A stretch of DNA of 64,000 bases, from NCBI RefSeq assembly GCF_018860525.1, contig NZ_JAHKPM010000018.1, positions 1 to 64,000 of the forward strand, in the 5' to 3' direction. The DNA comes from Vibrio hepatarius. GTDB lineage: Bacteria > Pseudomonadota > Gammaproteobacteria > Enterobacterales > Vibrionaceae. Positions 19,555 to 29,214 of the stretch are shown here, one piece after another (the first letter of the stretch is position 1; the number at the start of each line of letters is the position of its first letter). Under the pieces are notes generated by a model. It had not been told where the DNA came from. It saw only the letters and a list, made by a program, of their open reading frames with translations, and ran no database searches. Both the position numbers and the translations under genes were made by a program.

Positions 19555-19586
19555 GGGCCAGCATATGTTGGCCCTAATTTTATTAT
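19555..19586 (+). terminator. Terminator-like hairpin between hcp and vgrG
   Basis: GGGCCAGC (19555-19562) pairs with GTTGGCCC (19567-19574) around ATAT and is followed by TAATTTTATTATTT. It lies between co-directional hcp and vgrG and probably ends most transcripts after hcp while some read through. Confidence 0.7.
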
Positions 19587-19604
19587 TTGTATCAGGTAAA
19601 AGGT

Positions 19605-21683
19605 ATGACAACTGACGTAGAATTTAAATTTGATATTCAGGGTACTGGCCATGAATTTCGCGTTGAAAGCTTTCAAGTAACAGAAGAGCTGTCTAAGCCA
19701 TTCCAAGTTAGCCTTTCATTACTTTCACTTGATGCTGATATTACTTTTGATGAGTTAATTCGAAAACCTGCCTTACTCACTTTATTCGGACAGGGTATGG
19801 GGTCTGCACGCCTATTTCATGGTGTGGTAAATGAAGTGCGTTTTGTCGGGCAAGGAAGACGTTTTGCGCGTTATCAACTAGTTTTGGTACCGCAGGCTTG
19901 GTTTATGACTCAAAGGCAAGATTGCCGAATATTTCAAAACCTTTCTGCGCCAGATATCATTTCTCAGGTGCTAGATGATGCGTCTGTCACCGATTATAGA
20001 CTTGATATTTCAGGTACTTACCCGCCAAAAGATTATGTGCTTCAGTACAGAGAAAGTGACAGTAATTTTGTTCAGCGCCTGCTAGCTGAACATGGTATGT
20101 GGTATTACTTTGAGCATACAGAAGCTAATCACACTATGGTCATTGTTGATAGTAATGATGCCATACCTGAACTAATAACGACGCCTCTGAATGCGTCGCA
20201 CCTTGGGCCTCTTGTTTATCATTCTGATGCAGGTGGGGTGGCAGATCGTGAGCATATTTTTGATTTAACAGCAATCAATCGAGTGCGAACGGGCAGTACC
20301 ACGTATAGTGATTACAACTATCAACATCCTAAGACGCCGCAGGAAGTGGCGAGTGAAGGGCCTTTAGATCAAGACCTAAAACAATTTGATTATCCTGGGC
20401 GTTATGTTGAACCTTCAATGGGTCAAATTCGAGCTTCTGAGTGGATAGCTGATCATCAAGTGGATAATCAGCAGATCGAGGCCGCATCAAGCATAATGCG
20501 TGTTACTCCAGGTTACAGCTTTAATATTAGCGATCATCCACGTCGTGCAATTAACCGTGACTATACGATGCTATCGGTTGTTCACAGTGGTCATGATCCT
20601 CAAGTTCATGAAGATGAAAATAGTGGTTTACCAACCACTTATGAAAACCAGTTTATCTGTATTCCACGTGATGTCATTTTTAAAGCACCTAAACTGCCTG
20701 CTCCTATGGTCGATGGCCCGCAAACCGCAGTAGTTGTTGGGCCATCGGGTGAAGAAATTTATACCGATACTTTAGGCAGAATCAAGGTTCAGTTCCATTG
20801 GGATCGTTACGGTAATAATGATGAGCATGCGAGCTGTTGGATCCGAGTAAGCCAATCAATGGCAGCGCCAACATGGGGAGCTGTTTATTTGCCCCGTATT
20901 GGTCACGAAGTGGTGGTTACCTTCTTAGAAGGCGATCCTGATCGTCCATTAATTACTGGTGCGGTATACAATGGATTACATTACCCTCCATATGCTCTGC
21001 CTGAAAATAAAACTCGTACTACTTTTCGCACTCAAACTCACAAAGGCACAGGATATAATGAGCTGAGCTTCGAAGATGAAGCAAATCAGGAAGAGATTTA
21101 TATCCATGCTCAGAAAGATATGTCGACTAAGGTGCTTAATGATCGATTCCGTGACATAGGACGAGATGAGTTTTTAAAGGTTGGTCGCCACCAAACCAAC
21201 GAAGTTCATGGTGATCATAAAGAAACTATCGATGGTCATAAAACTACTCAGGTGAACAGTACATTTACTGAAACGGTTGAACAAGACGTGACCGTCACCT
21301 ATAACGCCAATGAAACACAGACAGTTAAGAATGACTCAACTCTTTCTATTGGTGATAACCGTACCACTAAAATAGGTCTTAATGACGATTTGGATGTGGG
21401 TGAAAACAGTAATTTGACGGTTGGTGCCTCACGGTCGGCGAATATTGGCTCAGATGATAACTTGACTGTTGGCAGTAACTTAACGGTTGCGGTGAAAGGG
21501 AACACTTCCTACAAAGCGGACGCAGCGACTCAGGTTATTAGCGGTGATAAGATTGTACTTAAGACGGGGGCTTCATCACTGGTCATGAATAGTGATGGCA
21601 CCATTAAATTGTCAGGAGTGTCTATTACGGTCGAAGGTAGCGATAAGGTGGTTATCAAAGGTGGTAATGTGGCAATTAACTAA
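19605..21683 (+). CDS. vgrG: VgrG spike protein (TssI)
   Basis: 692 residues from the ATG at 19605; an in-frame TTG at 19587 is less likely. The N-terminal gp27-like part is followed by the gp5 OB-fold region (GRIKVQFHWDRYGNNDEHASCWIRV-type segment around residue 395) and a repetitive C-terminal beta-needle (repeats of VGxxxxxxIGxDxxLTVG, about residues 565-640). It ends GGNVAIN with no fused effector domain, so it is a structural VgrG that needs separate adaptors or cargo. Its stop overlaps the next start by one base (TAATG). Confidence 0.96.
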   Translation: MTTDVEFKFDIQGTGHEFRVESFQVTEELSKPFQVSLSLLSLDADITFDELIRKPALLTLFGQGMGSARLFHGVVNEVRFVGQGRRFARYQLVLVPQAWFMTQRQDCRIFQNLSAPDIISQVLDDASVTDYRLDISGTYPPKDYVLQYRESDSNFVQRLLAEHGMWYYFEHTEANHTMVIVDSNDAIPELITTPLNASHLGPLVYHSDAGGVADREHIFDLTAINRVRTGSTTYSDYNYQHPKTPQEVASEGPLDQDLKQFDYPGRYVEPSMGQIRASEWIADHQVDNQQIEAASSIMRVTPGYSFNISDHPRRAINRDYTMLSVVHSGHDPQVHEDENSGLPTTYENQFICIPRDVIFKAPKLPAPMVDGPQTAVVVGPSGEEIYTDTLGRIKVQFHWDRYGNNDEHASCWIRVSQSMAAPTWGAVYLPRIGHEVVVTFLEGDPDRPLITGAVYNGLHYPPYALPENKTRTTFRTQTHKGTGYNELSFEDEANQEEIYIHAQKDMSTKVLNDRFRDIGRDEFLKVGRHQTNEVHGDHKETIDGHKTTQVNSTFTETVEQDVTVTYNANETQTVKNDSTLSIGDNRTTKIGLNDDLDVGENSNLTVGASRSANIGSDDNLTVGSNLTVAVKGNTSYKADAATQVISGDKIVLKTGASSLVMNSDGTIKLSGVSITVEGSDKVVIKGGNVAIN

Positions 21684-22177
21684 TGAAACAGCAGCAAACC
21701 TATATCGATACCGAGTTATTTGATCAAGAACTGCAGCAAGCCGAGAAATCGGCTTGCTTTTCCTGTTTTGGTCGTATAGTTGATTTTAACCAAGCAACGA
21801 ACAGCGTCAGGGTAAACTTTGCTGATAATCCTATCGATCAGCCTATTTGGGCTAGATTAGGACGTCACTTTGGTCAGTCTGAGCTTCAGCAGGCAATCGA
21901 TAATCAAGTCCGTTGTCGAATTGAGTTTATTAATCAAGATTTGACTTTACCCGTAGTAACGGATCTGTTTTTTTCCTTGTTAGATGATGGTAAAGCGTTA
22001 GCGATTAGTGCCGATAAGCTGATGCTCGACAGCACAGATGAATTGGTTATCAGTAGTAGAGATGCAAAAACCTATTTTCGTGGCAAAGAAGGGAGCGTAA
22101 CAACCCATGCTGAGCATGTGACTTCAAAAGCAAATAAGGCTCAAAAAATTCTTGGCGGTACGATTGCGATAAATTGA
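21683..22177 (+). CDS. VgrG-associated DUF6484-like small protein
   Basis: 164 residues, start overlapping the vgrG stop. The core (GRIVDFNQATNSVRVNFADN, DQPIWARL, RCRIEF, LPVVTDLF) resembles the DUF6484 family encoded in VgrG/DUF2169 islands; the family call is from memory of such patterns. The C-terminus ends GGTIAIN, echoing the GGNVAIN end of VgrG, which may point to a shared beta-helical tip or docking surface. Likely a spike accessory. No PAAR protein is visible in the window, so a tip role is worth considering. Confidence 0.6.
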   Translation: MKQQQTYIDTELFDQELQQAEKSACFSCFGRIVDFNQATNSVRVNFADNPIDQPIWARLGRHFGQSELQQAIDNQVRCRIEFINQDLTLPVVTDLFFSLLDDGKALAISADKLMLDSTDELVISSRDAKTYFRGKEGSVTTHAEHVTSKANKAQKILGGTIAIN

Positions 22178-22196
22178 TGATGGCAGATGTTTGACC

Positions 22197-23525
22197 ATGA
22201 GACAAAGAATAACCCTTCAACAGCTTAATCATGCGTTAAGCCAACAAGATTTCGATCAAGCGATCGAGTCATTACACACCAGTATTGCCGATCTTGAACA
22301 ACTAAAGCCTAACTGGTTGCAGTTTTGTCGTGAGAAATCCCAACTTGCTAGTGAATCATTTTCCTTTTTATTTCGTCAGTGGGTACGTATACACCGCAAC
22401 GGCTACCCTGCTACAAATCAGGATTACCTGAGATTAGTGGAGCGGGAAATGGCGGAGCTAAAACAAGTCTATATTGCTCTGTTTAAGATCCACCCAGGGC
22501 TTGTCTACGAGCAGAAAGATGTGTCACCAGAACTGTTTATTTGGTTAATGCTTGAGTTAGAATTTTCTCATGAATTACGTCATATTTATAACGCTTTACA
22601 TCGAGCACAAGAGATCGACGAAGACATTGCAATGCTGATGTTTCTAAGATCGAAAGCAGCTAATTTAGATTTGATCGTAGCGCAGTTCATAGAAGGAGGG
22701 GGGAGGGTTACGCATTGGTGCTTTGATTTACTCAAGCGTCGTCAAACCTTAAGTATTGGTCTTACCAAACATTGGCTTAAGAACAAATCTCTCGATGAGC
22801 CTCAAGTGCATAAAACGTTGGCGAAATTTGATGTTGAAGAAAGTATTGAATGGATAAGTATCCAAGAAAATGACGAAAACTATCTATTTGAGTTATTGCT
22901 ATGTAAACATGACCGAGGTACTTGGTTTAGAAAGCGTTTTGGAACGGATGAGTCCACTTTAACCAGTGATAAGGTAATGACTTACGCTAAGTTGCTTGAG
23001 TTGAGAGAATTTCGTCAATTTACTCCTAGTAATAAAATGGCACCTATTCAACTAGCCCTTTGTGCTCAGCCTTCATGGCTAGAAATTGCTCTTGAGTACT
23101 TCACTACTCTTGGTGATGATGATGAAAACGAGGGTGAGGAGTGGTTGTTTGCATTGTATATAGTTTATGGTGATAGATTCCCTCTCAAACCAAACGAATT
23201 GGGTATTGAGTATGACTGGAATGAAGCAAAAGAAGTAGTACATAGCTGGTGTAGTGAGGATAAGCACTATATCAGAAGCCCTATGCGGCTTGGCAAAGAA
23301 CTCAGCTATCAATCTAGCCTAAGTGCAATGCAACACCCACTGGTTCCAGAACGGTACCGAATATGGCTTTGGCGTCAGGTTTGTATGCATGGCCGTGTTT
23401 ATATGCCTTGGCATTGGGCAATGCCGTCATACCAGCAAGATTGGCTTTTTGATAAACTGCAACAGCAGACCGCTGCTTTAGAGAGATTTAACCTAAGGAA
23501 CCAGAATGCAACTGTGGGATATTGA
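22197..23525 (+). CDS. T6SS-associated helical protein in the VgrG island
   Basis: About 442 residues, cytoplasmic, Trp/Leu/Glu-rich and predominantly helical by composition, with repeated acidic helices; no catalytic motif seen. It sits in a tight series with the DUF6484-like and DUF2169 genes and overlaps the latter by 20 bp, so it belongs to the same accessory set. It may be one of the helical-repeat T6SS proteins of the TIGR02270 type, but I could not confirm that. Start taken at ATG 22197; an in-frame TTG at 22191 exists. Confidence 0.6.
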   Translation: MRQRITLQQLNHALSQQDFDQAIESLHTSIADLEQLKPNWLQFCREKSQLASESFSFLFRQWVRIHRNGYPATNQDYLRLVEREMAELKQVYIALFKIHPGLVYEQKDVSPELFIWLMLELEFSHELRHIYNALHRAQEIDEDIAMLMFLRSKAANLDLIVAQFIEGGGRVTHWCFDLLKRRQTLSIGLTKHWLKNKSLDEPQVHKTLAKFDVEESIEWISIQENDENYLFELLLCKHDRGTWFRKRFGTDESTLTSDKVMTYAKLLELREFRQFTPSNKMAPIQLALCAQPSWLEIALEYFTTLGDDDENEGEEWLFALYIVYGDRFPLKPNELGIEYDWNEAKEVVHSWCSEDKHYIRSPMRLGKELSYQSSLSAMQHPLVPERYRIWLWRQVCMHGRVYMPWHWAMPSYQQDWLFDKLQQQTAALERFNLRNQNATVGY

Positions 23526-24489
23526 GCATACAGCAGGCCTACTTATTAAAGGGCGATTCCAACGTGATGTAGATGGGCATGAAATATGGGTTCTTACGGC
23601 AAAGCGTCAATGGGATTTGATTGATAAACAATGGCAAGAAGTAGCTGCCGAGAGTATTTACGATGATCCAGTATATCTTGGGGAGCCAGGGTCTTCAGTG
23701 ATGAAAATAGATCATGAATTTCCAGTGACAAAACAAAATACAGATGTATTGGTTTATGGTAAAGCTCGCAGTTATGCCAAGCGACCAGTAGTGTACCACG
23801 AATGTCGCTTGCTGATTGATGGGCATATTGATAAAACTATTTCGGTTCATGGAGAGCGATTATGGGTTCAACATGGAGGTACTGTAACGGTTTCAAACCC
23901 TCAACCTTTTGTTGAAGCAGACATACACTATGGCAAAGCTCTTGGAGGTGACGAACGAAATCGTGTGGGTTGCGGTATTGCATCTAGTACAGCAGAGTTA
24001 CTCAAGAAACCGGTCCCTAGTGTTTTTTTTCCCAGTGAAGAATGGGCGCCAAATAGTAAAAATGTCAGAGTGGCGGGGCTTGGTCCAATTGCTCCATTCT
24101 TCGCTGAAAGAACTCAATATGGTGGAACGTTTGATGCGCATTGGGAAGAGCATCGTCGGCCACTTCTTCCTCAAGACTTTAATCCAAAATTCTATCAATC
24201 TGCGCCTTCAGATCAGCAGTGCGATGGTTTTTTAGTGGGAGGAGAAAGACTAATGATGAGTGGTTTTAATCATGATGAGGTAATCTCATTTCGTTTTCCT
24301 GTAGAAAAGTATTTAGCGAGTGCGAGCTTCAGTGAAGAAAATCTTTGTTTACCGATGCAAATACATACTGTGTTCGTTGATACGGAATCTATGAGTCTAA
24401 CGCTAAGTTATAGCGCATCTTTTCCTTGCCAAGGAAAAGAACATTTGCTGATTTCTTCTAAAGTTTCTCAGGTGCAGGAGGAAATATGA
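23506..24489 (+). CDS. DUF2169-family T6SS adaptor
   Basis: 327 residues with the features of DUF2169 proteins: early KGRFQRD, the HEFPVTKQNTDVLVYGKARSY segment, GPIAPFFAERTQYGGTFD, and RRPLLPQDFNPKFYQSAPSDQQ. DUF2169 proteins act as VgrG-linked adaptors that help load cargo onto the spike. It overlaps the genes on both sides (20 bp upstream, 4 bp downstream), indicating translational coupling across this island. Confidence 0.85.
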   Translation: MQLWDIEHTAGLLIKGRFQRDVDGHEIWVLTAKRQWDLIDKQWQEVAAESIYDDPVYLGEPGSSVMKIDHEFPVTKQNTDVLVYGKARSYAKRPVVYHECRLLIDGHIDKTISVHGERLWVQHGGTVTVSNPQPFVEADIHYGKALGGDERNRVGCGIASSTAELLKKPVPSVFFPSEEWAPNSKNVRVAGLGPIAPFFAERTQYGGTFDAHWEEHRRPLLPQDFNPKFYQSAPSDQQCDGFLVGGERLMMSGFNHDEVISFRFPVEKYLASASFSEENLCLPMQIHTVFVDTESMSLTLSYSASFPCQGKEHLLISSKVSQVQEEI

Positions 24490-25436
24490 GCCATCTTTTC
24501 GGTCGTTTTGTGCTGGATGCTGACGTTGTTACTCCGATGGGAATGAACCTCGATTTATCGTTGGCCGTTGCCAACGCGGATTTAGCTAGATTCAATCAGC
24601 TGCAAATGGATAATGGTGATAAATATACTTTTTCTAGAGTGAGCTTTATTGAATCAGAAGATAAGCCCAAAAGACTAATTGAAATTATCGATTTGTTACT
24701 GACTTCGATGCTAAATAAGTTACCCAAAATGCTTAAACCAGTGCCAGTGTTTATCTCGGTACCTGAATCAATCGATGCCGTACAGTTAAGTACCTGGGTA
24801 GAAGATAGTGATCATTCTAAATGGTTGTCAAAAGTCGAAGTTTTTCATTCAAGTGGACCAAGGTTTATCGAAAAGTCACTGCAATTACTTGATATTCACG
24901 ATGCCATTATCACTATTGCGGCAGATTCACTTTTTTGTGAACTTGAACAGTTTATTTCTCAATCCCAAGTATTGGGCAATCAAAATCCATGGGGAATGAT
25001 CCCAAGTGAAGGTGGGGCTGGTGTTATTTTTACTAGAAAAAACATTATTGAGACACTTAAATTACAGCCAATTGCAATGCTAGAATATTTTATTTCCGAA
25101 TTGGGATGTAATGACCGTAGAGGAATGATGCGGCTTGTGCGCAAAGCATCGAGCAGTTATCAACATTTAGGCCGTGTATACTCGGATATGCATAATTCAC
25201 GCTGCCATAGTGAGGACTATGGATTTGCCTTGGGTGCACGAGCCGAGAAGTTTGACAACCCTCAGCAACCTCACTTAATTAATGATTTATGGGGTACTTT
25301 AGGGCAGGCATCAGCTTTAGTATTGCTTAGTGCTTTTACTCGTATTCATAGGTATTCTGATAGCGCATCCTTACTTATGTTTGATACCTGTGGTGATCGT
25401 GGATTATTAAAAATGTCACTCTGTGATTATAATTAA
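24486..25436 (+). CDS. Ketosynthase-like (thiolase-fold) protein without catalytic residues, VgrG island
   Basis: 316 residues. Landmarks of the beta-ketoacyl-synthase fold remain: a PSEGGAGVIF segment like the GEGAGV of ketosynthases and NDLWGTLGQASALVLL where active enzymes have a GHxxGAAG motif. Here the His is gone, and the nucleophile segment reads AADSLFCEL rather than ACASG. It is therefore likely a non-enzymatic scaffold. Ketosynthase-like genes do accompany DUF2169 in some T6SS islands. It is the last gene of the hcp-vgrG unit, coupled to DUF2169 by a 4-bp overlap. Confidence 0.6.
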   Translation: MSHLFGRFVLDADVVTPMGMNLDLSLAVANADLARFNQLQMDNGDKYTFSRVSFIESEDKPKRLIEIIDLLLTSMLNKLPKMLKPVPVFISVPESIDAVQLSTWVEDSDHSKWLSKVEVFHSSGPRFIEKSLQLLDIHDAIITIAADSLFCELEQFISQSQVLGNQNPWGMIPSEGGAGVIFTRKNIIETLKLQPIAMLEYFISELGCNDRRGMMRLVRKASSSYQHLGRVYSDMHNSRCHSEDYGFALGARAEKFDNPQQPHLINDLWGTLGQASALVLLSAFTRIHRYSDSASLLMFDTCGDRGLLKMSLCDYN

Positions 25437-25636
25437 ACGTTCTTTGAACCTGATTAGTTAATAGTTTTATCCTTAAAAAAGCGGCAAAAGAGTCACGTAT
25501 TATACCTAGTTCACCGTCATTCTGACTAAATTACTAGATATAGTGTGCTTTTTATTTTTACCTAGTTGAAAAGTAATATTCAAAATAATTAATATGCTCA
25601 TCTAGTAAATATTATCAGCTGGCTAAAGAGTAAAAC

Positions 25637-27631
25637 GTGTCTGATCAAAATGGGTCAAGCGATAGCTATATCAATCAATTAGTTCATAAAGCTATTGAGA
25701 GAAAAAAACATTTAGAGCATCAAGAAGCACAGCGCAATAAGCCTAAGCTGGAATATGTCTTATTCTCTCAATTTGATGTACTGGAATCATTTCCATCAAA
25801 AAATGGCAATACAACCCTTTATCATCTGGCCAAGCAGGGAGAACCTGAGAAACAGGTCTGCTGCAAAGTCGCCAATGAAGGGACTTCGAGCCACGAACAT
25901 TCTCAGTTGATTGGTGAAGCAAGCAAACTCGAAATATCTCAGCACCCGAGTGTTGCCGACTTTATTAAAGTGGGTAATGAGTTTGATCGCCCTTATATTA
26001 TGTACGAGTGGATACATGGTGAATCGTTAGCTAAAAAAATTGAAAGGCATAGCAAAAAAGGCTTTCGCCATGATCATATAGCGTGGCTTGTTTACCAATT
26101 GGCTGGCGCCCTTGAATATATGCATACTCGAGGTGTGTGTCATCTTGATATTAAGCCTGCAAATGTTTTGGTTGGTGAAAATGATAGCGTTAAGCTAATC
26201 GATTTTGGTGCTGCTCGTTACTCAGGTGAAGCGCAAAGCGTGGCTGAAGTGAGTATGAACTATGCGTCACCAATGTACATCGAAAGTGGTGTATCTAAAC
26301 CACAAGATGATGTTTATTCTTTGGCATTATTAACGGGACATTTATTCTTAGGCTCTACCTATGGGGATGTCTGGCGTCAACTTTTGGGACAAAAAAAACG
26401 TTGTCACTTAATTCCTAAACATGTTTGGCTGTTACTTAAAAATGTACTAAATAAACCTCGGTCACATGGCTATACGGCGATTTCTTTTGCTCAAGCCTTG
26501 GCAAGGATAGATACAGATGCCCTTAAATCAGACAATAGTGCACCTTTATTTTCCAACCTGAGAAACGCTGACCTTGTTCTGACCCATCATAGTGCAACCG
26601 ATAAGTTTTCCCTTGGTCGTTTTAAATATTTAGAAGCGGTGCTGGTGGCCTCTGTGCTTTCGGTCAGCGGTACCTATATGTATGACTATCTACAACCGGA
26701 ATGGAAGCCGTCACCAAAATCAGGGTTTACAGAATCAGTCACAACAATCAAAACGATTAAACCGGCTCAAACTGCTTCGTTCCTTGCTCAGCCTCCTTGG
26801 AAAATTGAATATGCATTGGACGATCTGTCGAACGATGTAGTCTTAATGGCGCCTTACCAAGAAGCGTATCAGGTTCAACAGAGAAAACTGCACGATGTTT
26901 ATCAAGACAATCAAGAAAGTGTGATTGAAAGACGAAGTATTGCCGCTAACATGCCAAAAATCTTACAGGAAATCCGTTCAGATTTGGTCACATTACAGGC
27001 CAATTTAAATAATGACGGAGTATTGTTTGCTAAAGCGCAGCGGTCATTGAACCAAGTGATGGCTAATCTTAATCGTGTAAATGGCCAAGTGAAGGTCATG
27101 GTTAATTATATGGGACGGCAAGACACTGAACTGGCTAGCCTAATACTGAGTGGCGAAGCAAAAGCAGTTGATGATTATATGAAATCTGCTTGGGCGAACC
27201 ACCAAGCAGAATCATACTACTACAGTCAAGTGCTCCCAAGAACGTTACTAGAAAAAGTGTATGCGTCTATTGATGTGAGTGCTGAGCAACATTATTACTC
27301 TCGTGCGATTGACCAAGCGGGAATTGCTAAACAGTTTTATGGCAATACTCCGGAATTGGCAGCAAAGATCAGAGCTCTTAAAGTGGCTCGCAGTGAATAC
27401 ATTTTGTTTAGCACTGTTACAGAGCAATCGATTTTTGAAAACGCAAAACTGGATGCTTCACTGACTGATTTGCAGGTAAATGCTCCAAAAAAATTTGGTG
27501 AGGTGACAGAGCTACTTAACAATATGGCTAAGGATGCCATTCGAAAAAGCCACCAGAAATCCAAACCAGCTCGTGGTGCTCTTGCCGTTCAAAGGGCCAT
27601 CAGTGACTACCAGCCGGCTGTGAGGAGTTAG
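25637..27631 (+). CDS. ppkA: PpkA-like membrane Ser/Thr protein kinase of the T6SS
   Basis: 664 residues from a GTG. The N-terminal kinase domain (about 40-300) has the catalytic loop HLDIKPANV (~169) and LIDFGAAR (~188), but the glycine-rich loop is degenerate (FPSKNGNTTLYH) and the APE motif reads SPMYIESG. One TM helix lies at about 330-350, followed by a periplasmic coiled region. In characterised systems PpkA phosphorylates the FHA protein to trigger assembly, and an FHA gene is present at 43178. The 200-bp gap upstream marks a new transcription unit running through tssG. Confidence 0.88.
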   Translation: MSDQNGSSDSYINQLVHKAIERKKHLEHQEAQRNKPKLEYVLFSQFDVLESFPSKNGNTTLYHLAKQGEPEKQVCCKVANEGTSSHEHSQLIGEASKLEISQHPSVADFIKVGNEFDRPYIMYEWIHGESLAKKIERHSKKGFRHDHIAWLVYQLAGALEYMHTRGVCHLDIKPANVLVGENDSVKLIDFGAARYSGEAQSVAEVSMNYASPMYIESGVSKPQDDVYSLALLTGHLFLGSTYGDVWRQLLGQKKRCHLIPKHVWLLLKNVLNKPRSHGYTAISFAQALARIDTDALKSDNSAPLFSNLRNADLVLTHHSATDKFSLGRFKYLEAVLVASVLSVSGTYMYDYLQPEWKPSPKSGFTESVTTIKTIKPAQTASFLAQPPWKIEYALDDLSNDVVLMAPYQEAYQVQQRKLHDVYQDNQESVIERRSIAANMPKILQEIRSDLVTLQANLNNDGVLFAKAQRSLNQVMANLNRVNGQVKVMVNYMGRQDTELASLILSGEAKAVDDYMKSAWANHQAESYYYSQVLPRTLLEKVYASIDVSAEQHYYSRAIDQAGIAKQFYGNTPELAAKIRALKVARSEYILFSTVTEQSIFENAKLDASLTDLQVNAPKKFGEVTELLNNMAKDAIRKSHQKSKPARGALAVQRAISDYQPAVRS

Positions 27632-27634
27632 GCT

Positions 27635-29188
27635 GTGAACCAAGATATCAAAACACTTCTTGAACCTATCAGTACAGCCTGTCCTGTCGGAGAGGATGCA
27701 CGTTATGAGTTTAGTTTTGAACTCATGGAGGCCGAAGTCAAAAAATTCGGTTCATTGTTCGGTGAAACGGTTGATTGGAAAGTTGTAGCTGATAATGCCA
27801 CTGAAGTGTTAAGCAAACATAGTAAAGACTTTAAAGCGATGTGCTACCTCACGCGTGCGATGGTGGAAAGCCAACATATTGCTGGATTGGAAAAGGGTCT
27901 AAACCTGATATGTGAAGCGTTAAGTTGTTTTGGTGCTGATCTATATCCGCGACGAAAGCGAGGTAGGGATGGCGCTGTAGAGTGGTTAAATCACCAGTTG
28001 AAACTCGCGTTGCCTAAGTTAGAGATAGAGCAGATAACATGGGAAATGGTGTCCCAGTGCAGTGATGCTGTTGAAAATATCCAACGTCATTTTGATGAAA
28101 TTTTCCAAGACTCGGAAGCCGATTTTTTTGAATTAAAAAGTGAGTTAAATCGCTTATCACTATCCTTAAATTCAGACGAGTTACACTCGGCATCCGCTGG
28201 CGAGTATAGTTCTCCTAATGTTGAGGAAACCGTTCAATTTGATGATACTCGTCAGCCGATAGAAAAATCCGTTGAGCCGAAACGAGAATTACCTAAGACA
28301 GCGGTATCAGCTTCATCACCACGTCAGACTAACGAAATAGATATAGATACTGATTTTTCTTCTCCTACCGCATCAAGACGAACACTAAAGAAAGTGGCGG
28401 AAATGATCCTTGCTGCTGACCCCGAGTTGTCGCTGTCGTATCGTATTCATCGTCATCTTACCTGGTTAGATATTGAAGAGTTACCTGATCACCAAAATAA
28501 CGAGACATTGTTGATTCTTGCGGTATCCCAAGATAAACAGGCTGAATACCGTGATAAAGCGAAACAAGAAAGTGATATTGATACTATTAAACGTCTTGAG
28601 CAGACGCTGACGGATGCCCCTTTTTGGTTGACTGGGCATTTTTATATATATCAGATGCTGAAAAATCTAAACCTAGAGGATACAGCGCAAGCTGTGTATG
28701 AGGAAGTTTGCAACTTCGCTCATTCATTACCGGGTATAGAACACCTTTCATTTAAAAATTCGATACCATTTGCTAACGAAGCCACAGTTCAGTGGTTGAG
28801 TCAGCCTAGTGCAGCCAAACTAGGTTCTGCCCAACCCGCCGTTTTGGCAGAGAGTGACTTGGTATCTATGGACGATGTAACTCTCGAAAACTTGGGAGAA
28901 CGCGTAGCAGAAATCGCTCAAAACTTAGTGCTAGATAGTACTGGGCGAGGGCAATTTATGTTGCATTTACAAATCGTAAAAGCTTACCAAGCTGTTGGTC
29001 TTTACGCTCTATGTTTACCTTATCTTGAAAAGTTATGGTTTGTTAGAGATGAAATGCACCTGTTCAGCTGGGAACCACACCTCTCTTTACAACTAGATGA
29101 TTTATCTAAAAAGATTCTTAATCAGCTCTATCCATCCAGGGAATTGCTGCCAGTAAAGTTTGAGAAGTGGGAGTCAATCTACAACTAA
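27635..29188 (+). CDS. tssA: TssA-family T6SS cap/assembly protein
   Basis: 517 residues, GTG start 3 bp after ppkA. The N-terminal ImpA_N domain (PISTACPVGEDARYE, GLNLICEALSCFGADLYPRRK) is followed by a Pro/Ser/Asp-rich linker (~190-250) and a helical C-terminal VasJ-like region with WLTGHFYIYQML. TssA proteins organise the tail at the baseplate or sheath end. A second ImpA_N protein with a TM helix lies at 40747-42078, so the system has two TssA-like subunits. Confidence 0.88.
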   Translation: MNQDIKTLLEPISTACPVGEDARYEFSFELMEAEVKKFGSLFGETVDWKVVADNATEVLSKHSKDFKAMCYLTRAMVESQHIAGLEKGLNLICEALSCFGADLYPRRKRGRDGAVEWLNHQLKLALPKLEIEQITWEMVSQCSDAVENIQRHFDEIFQDSEADFFELKSELNRLSLSLNSDELHSASAGEYSSPNVEETVQFDDTRQPIEKSVEPKRELPKTAVSASSPRQTNEIDIDTDFSSPTASRRTLKKVAEMILAADPELSLSYRIHRHLTWLDIEELPDHQNNETLLILAVSQDKQAEYRDKAKQESDIDTIKRLEQTLTDAPFWLTGHFYIYQMLKNLNLEDTAQAVYEEVCNFAHSLPGIEHLSFKNSIPFANEATVQWLSQPSAAKLGSAQPAVLAESDLVSMDDVTLENLGERVAEIAQNLVLDSTGRGQFMLHLQIVKAYQAVGLYALCLPYLEKLWFVRDEMHLFSWEPHLSLQLDDLSKKILNQLYPSRELLPVKFEKWESIYN

Positions 29189-29214
29189 CAATACAATTAG
29201 ATAAGGAACTAAAT

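Noticed and set aside
21340..21500. Repetitive DNA inside vgrG that could suggest tandem repeats or a CRISPR-like array
   Set aside because: The repeats are the coding pattern of the VgrG needle; there are no spacers or exact repeats.
19605..21683. Evolved VgrG with a C-terminal effector domain
   Set aside because: The protein ends right after the beta-needle repeats, with no extra domain.
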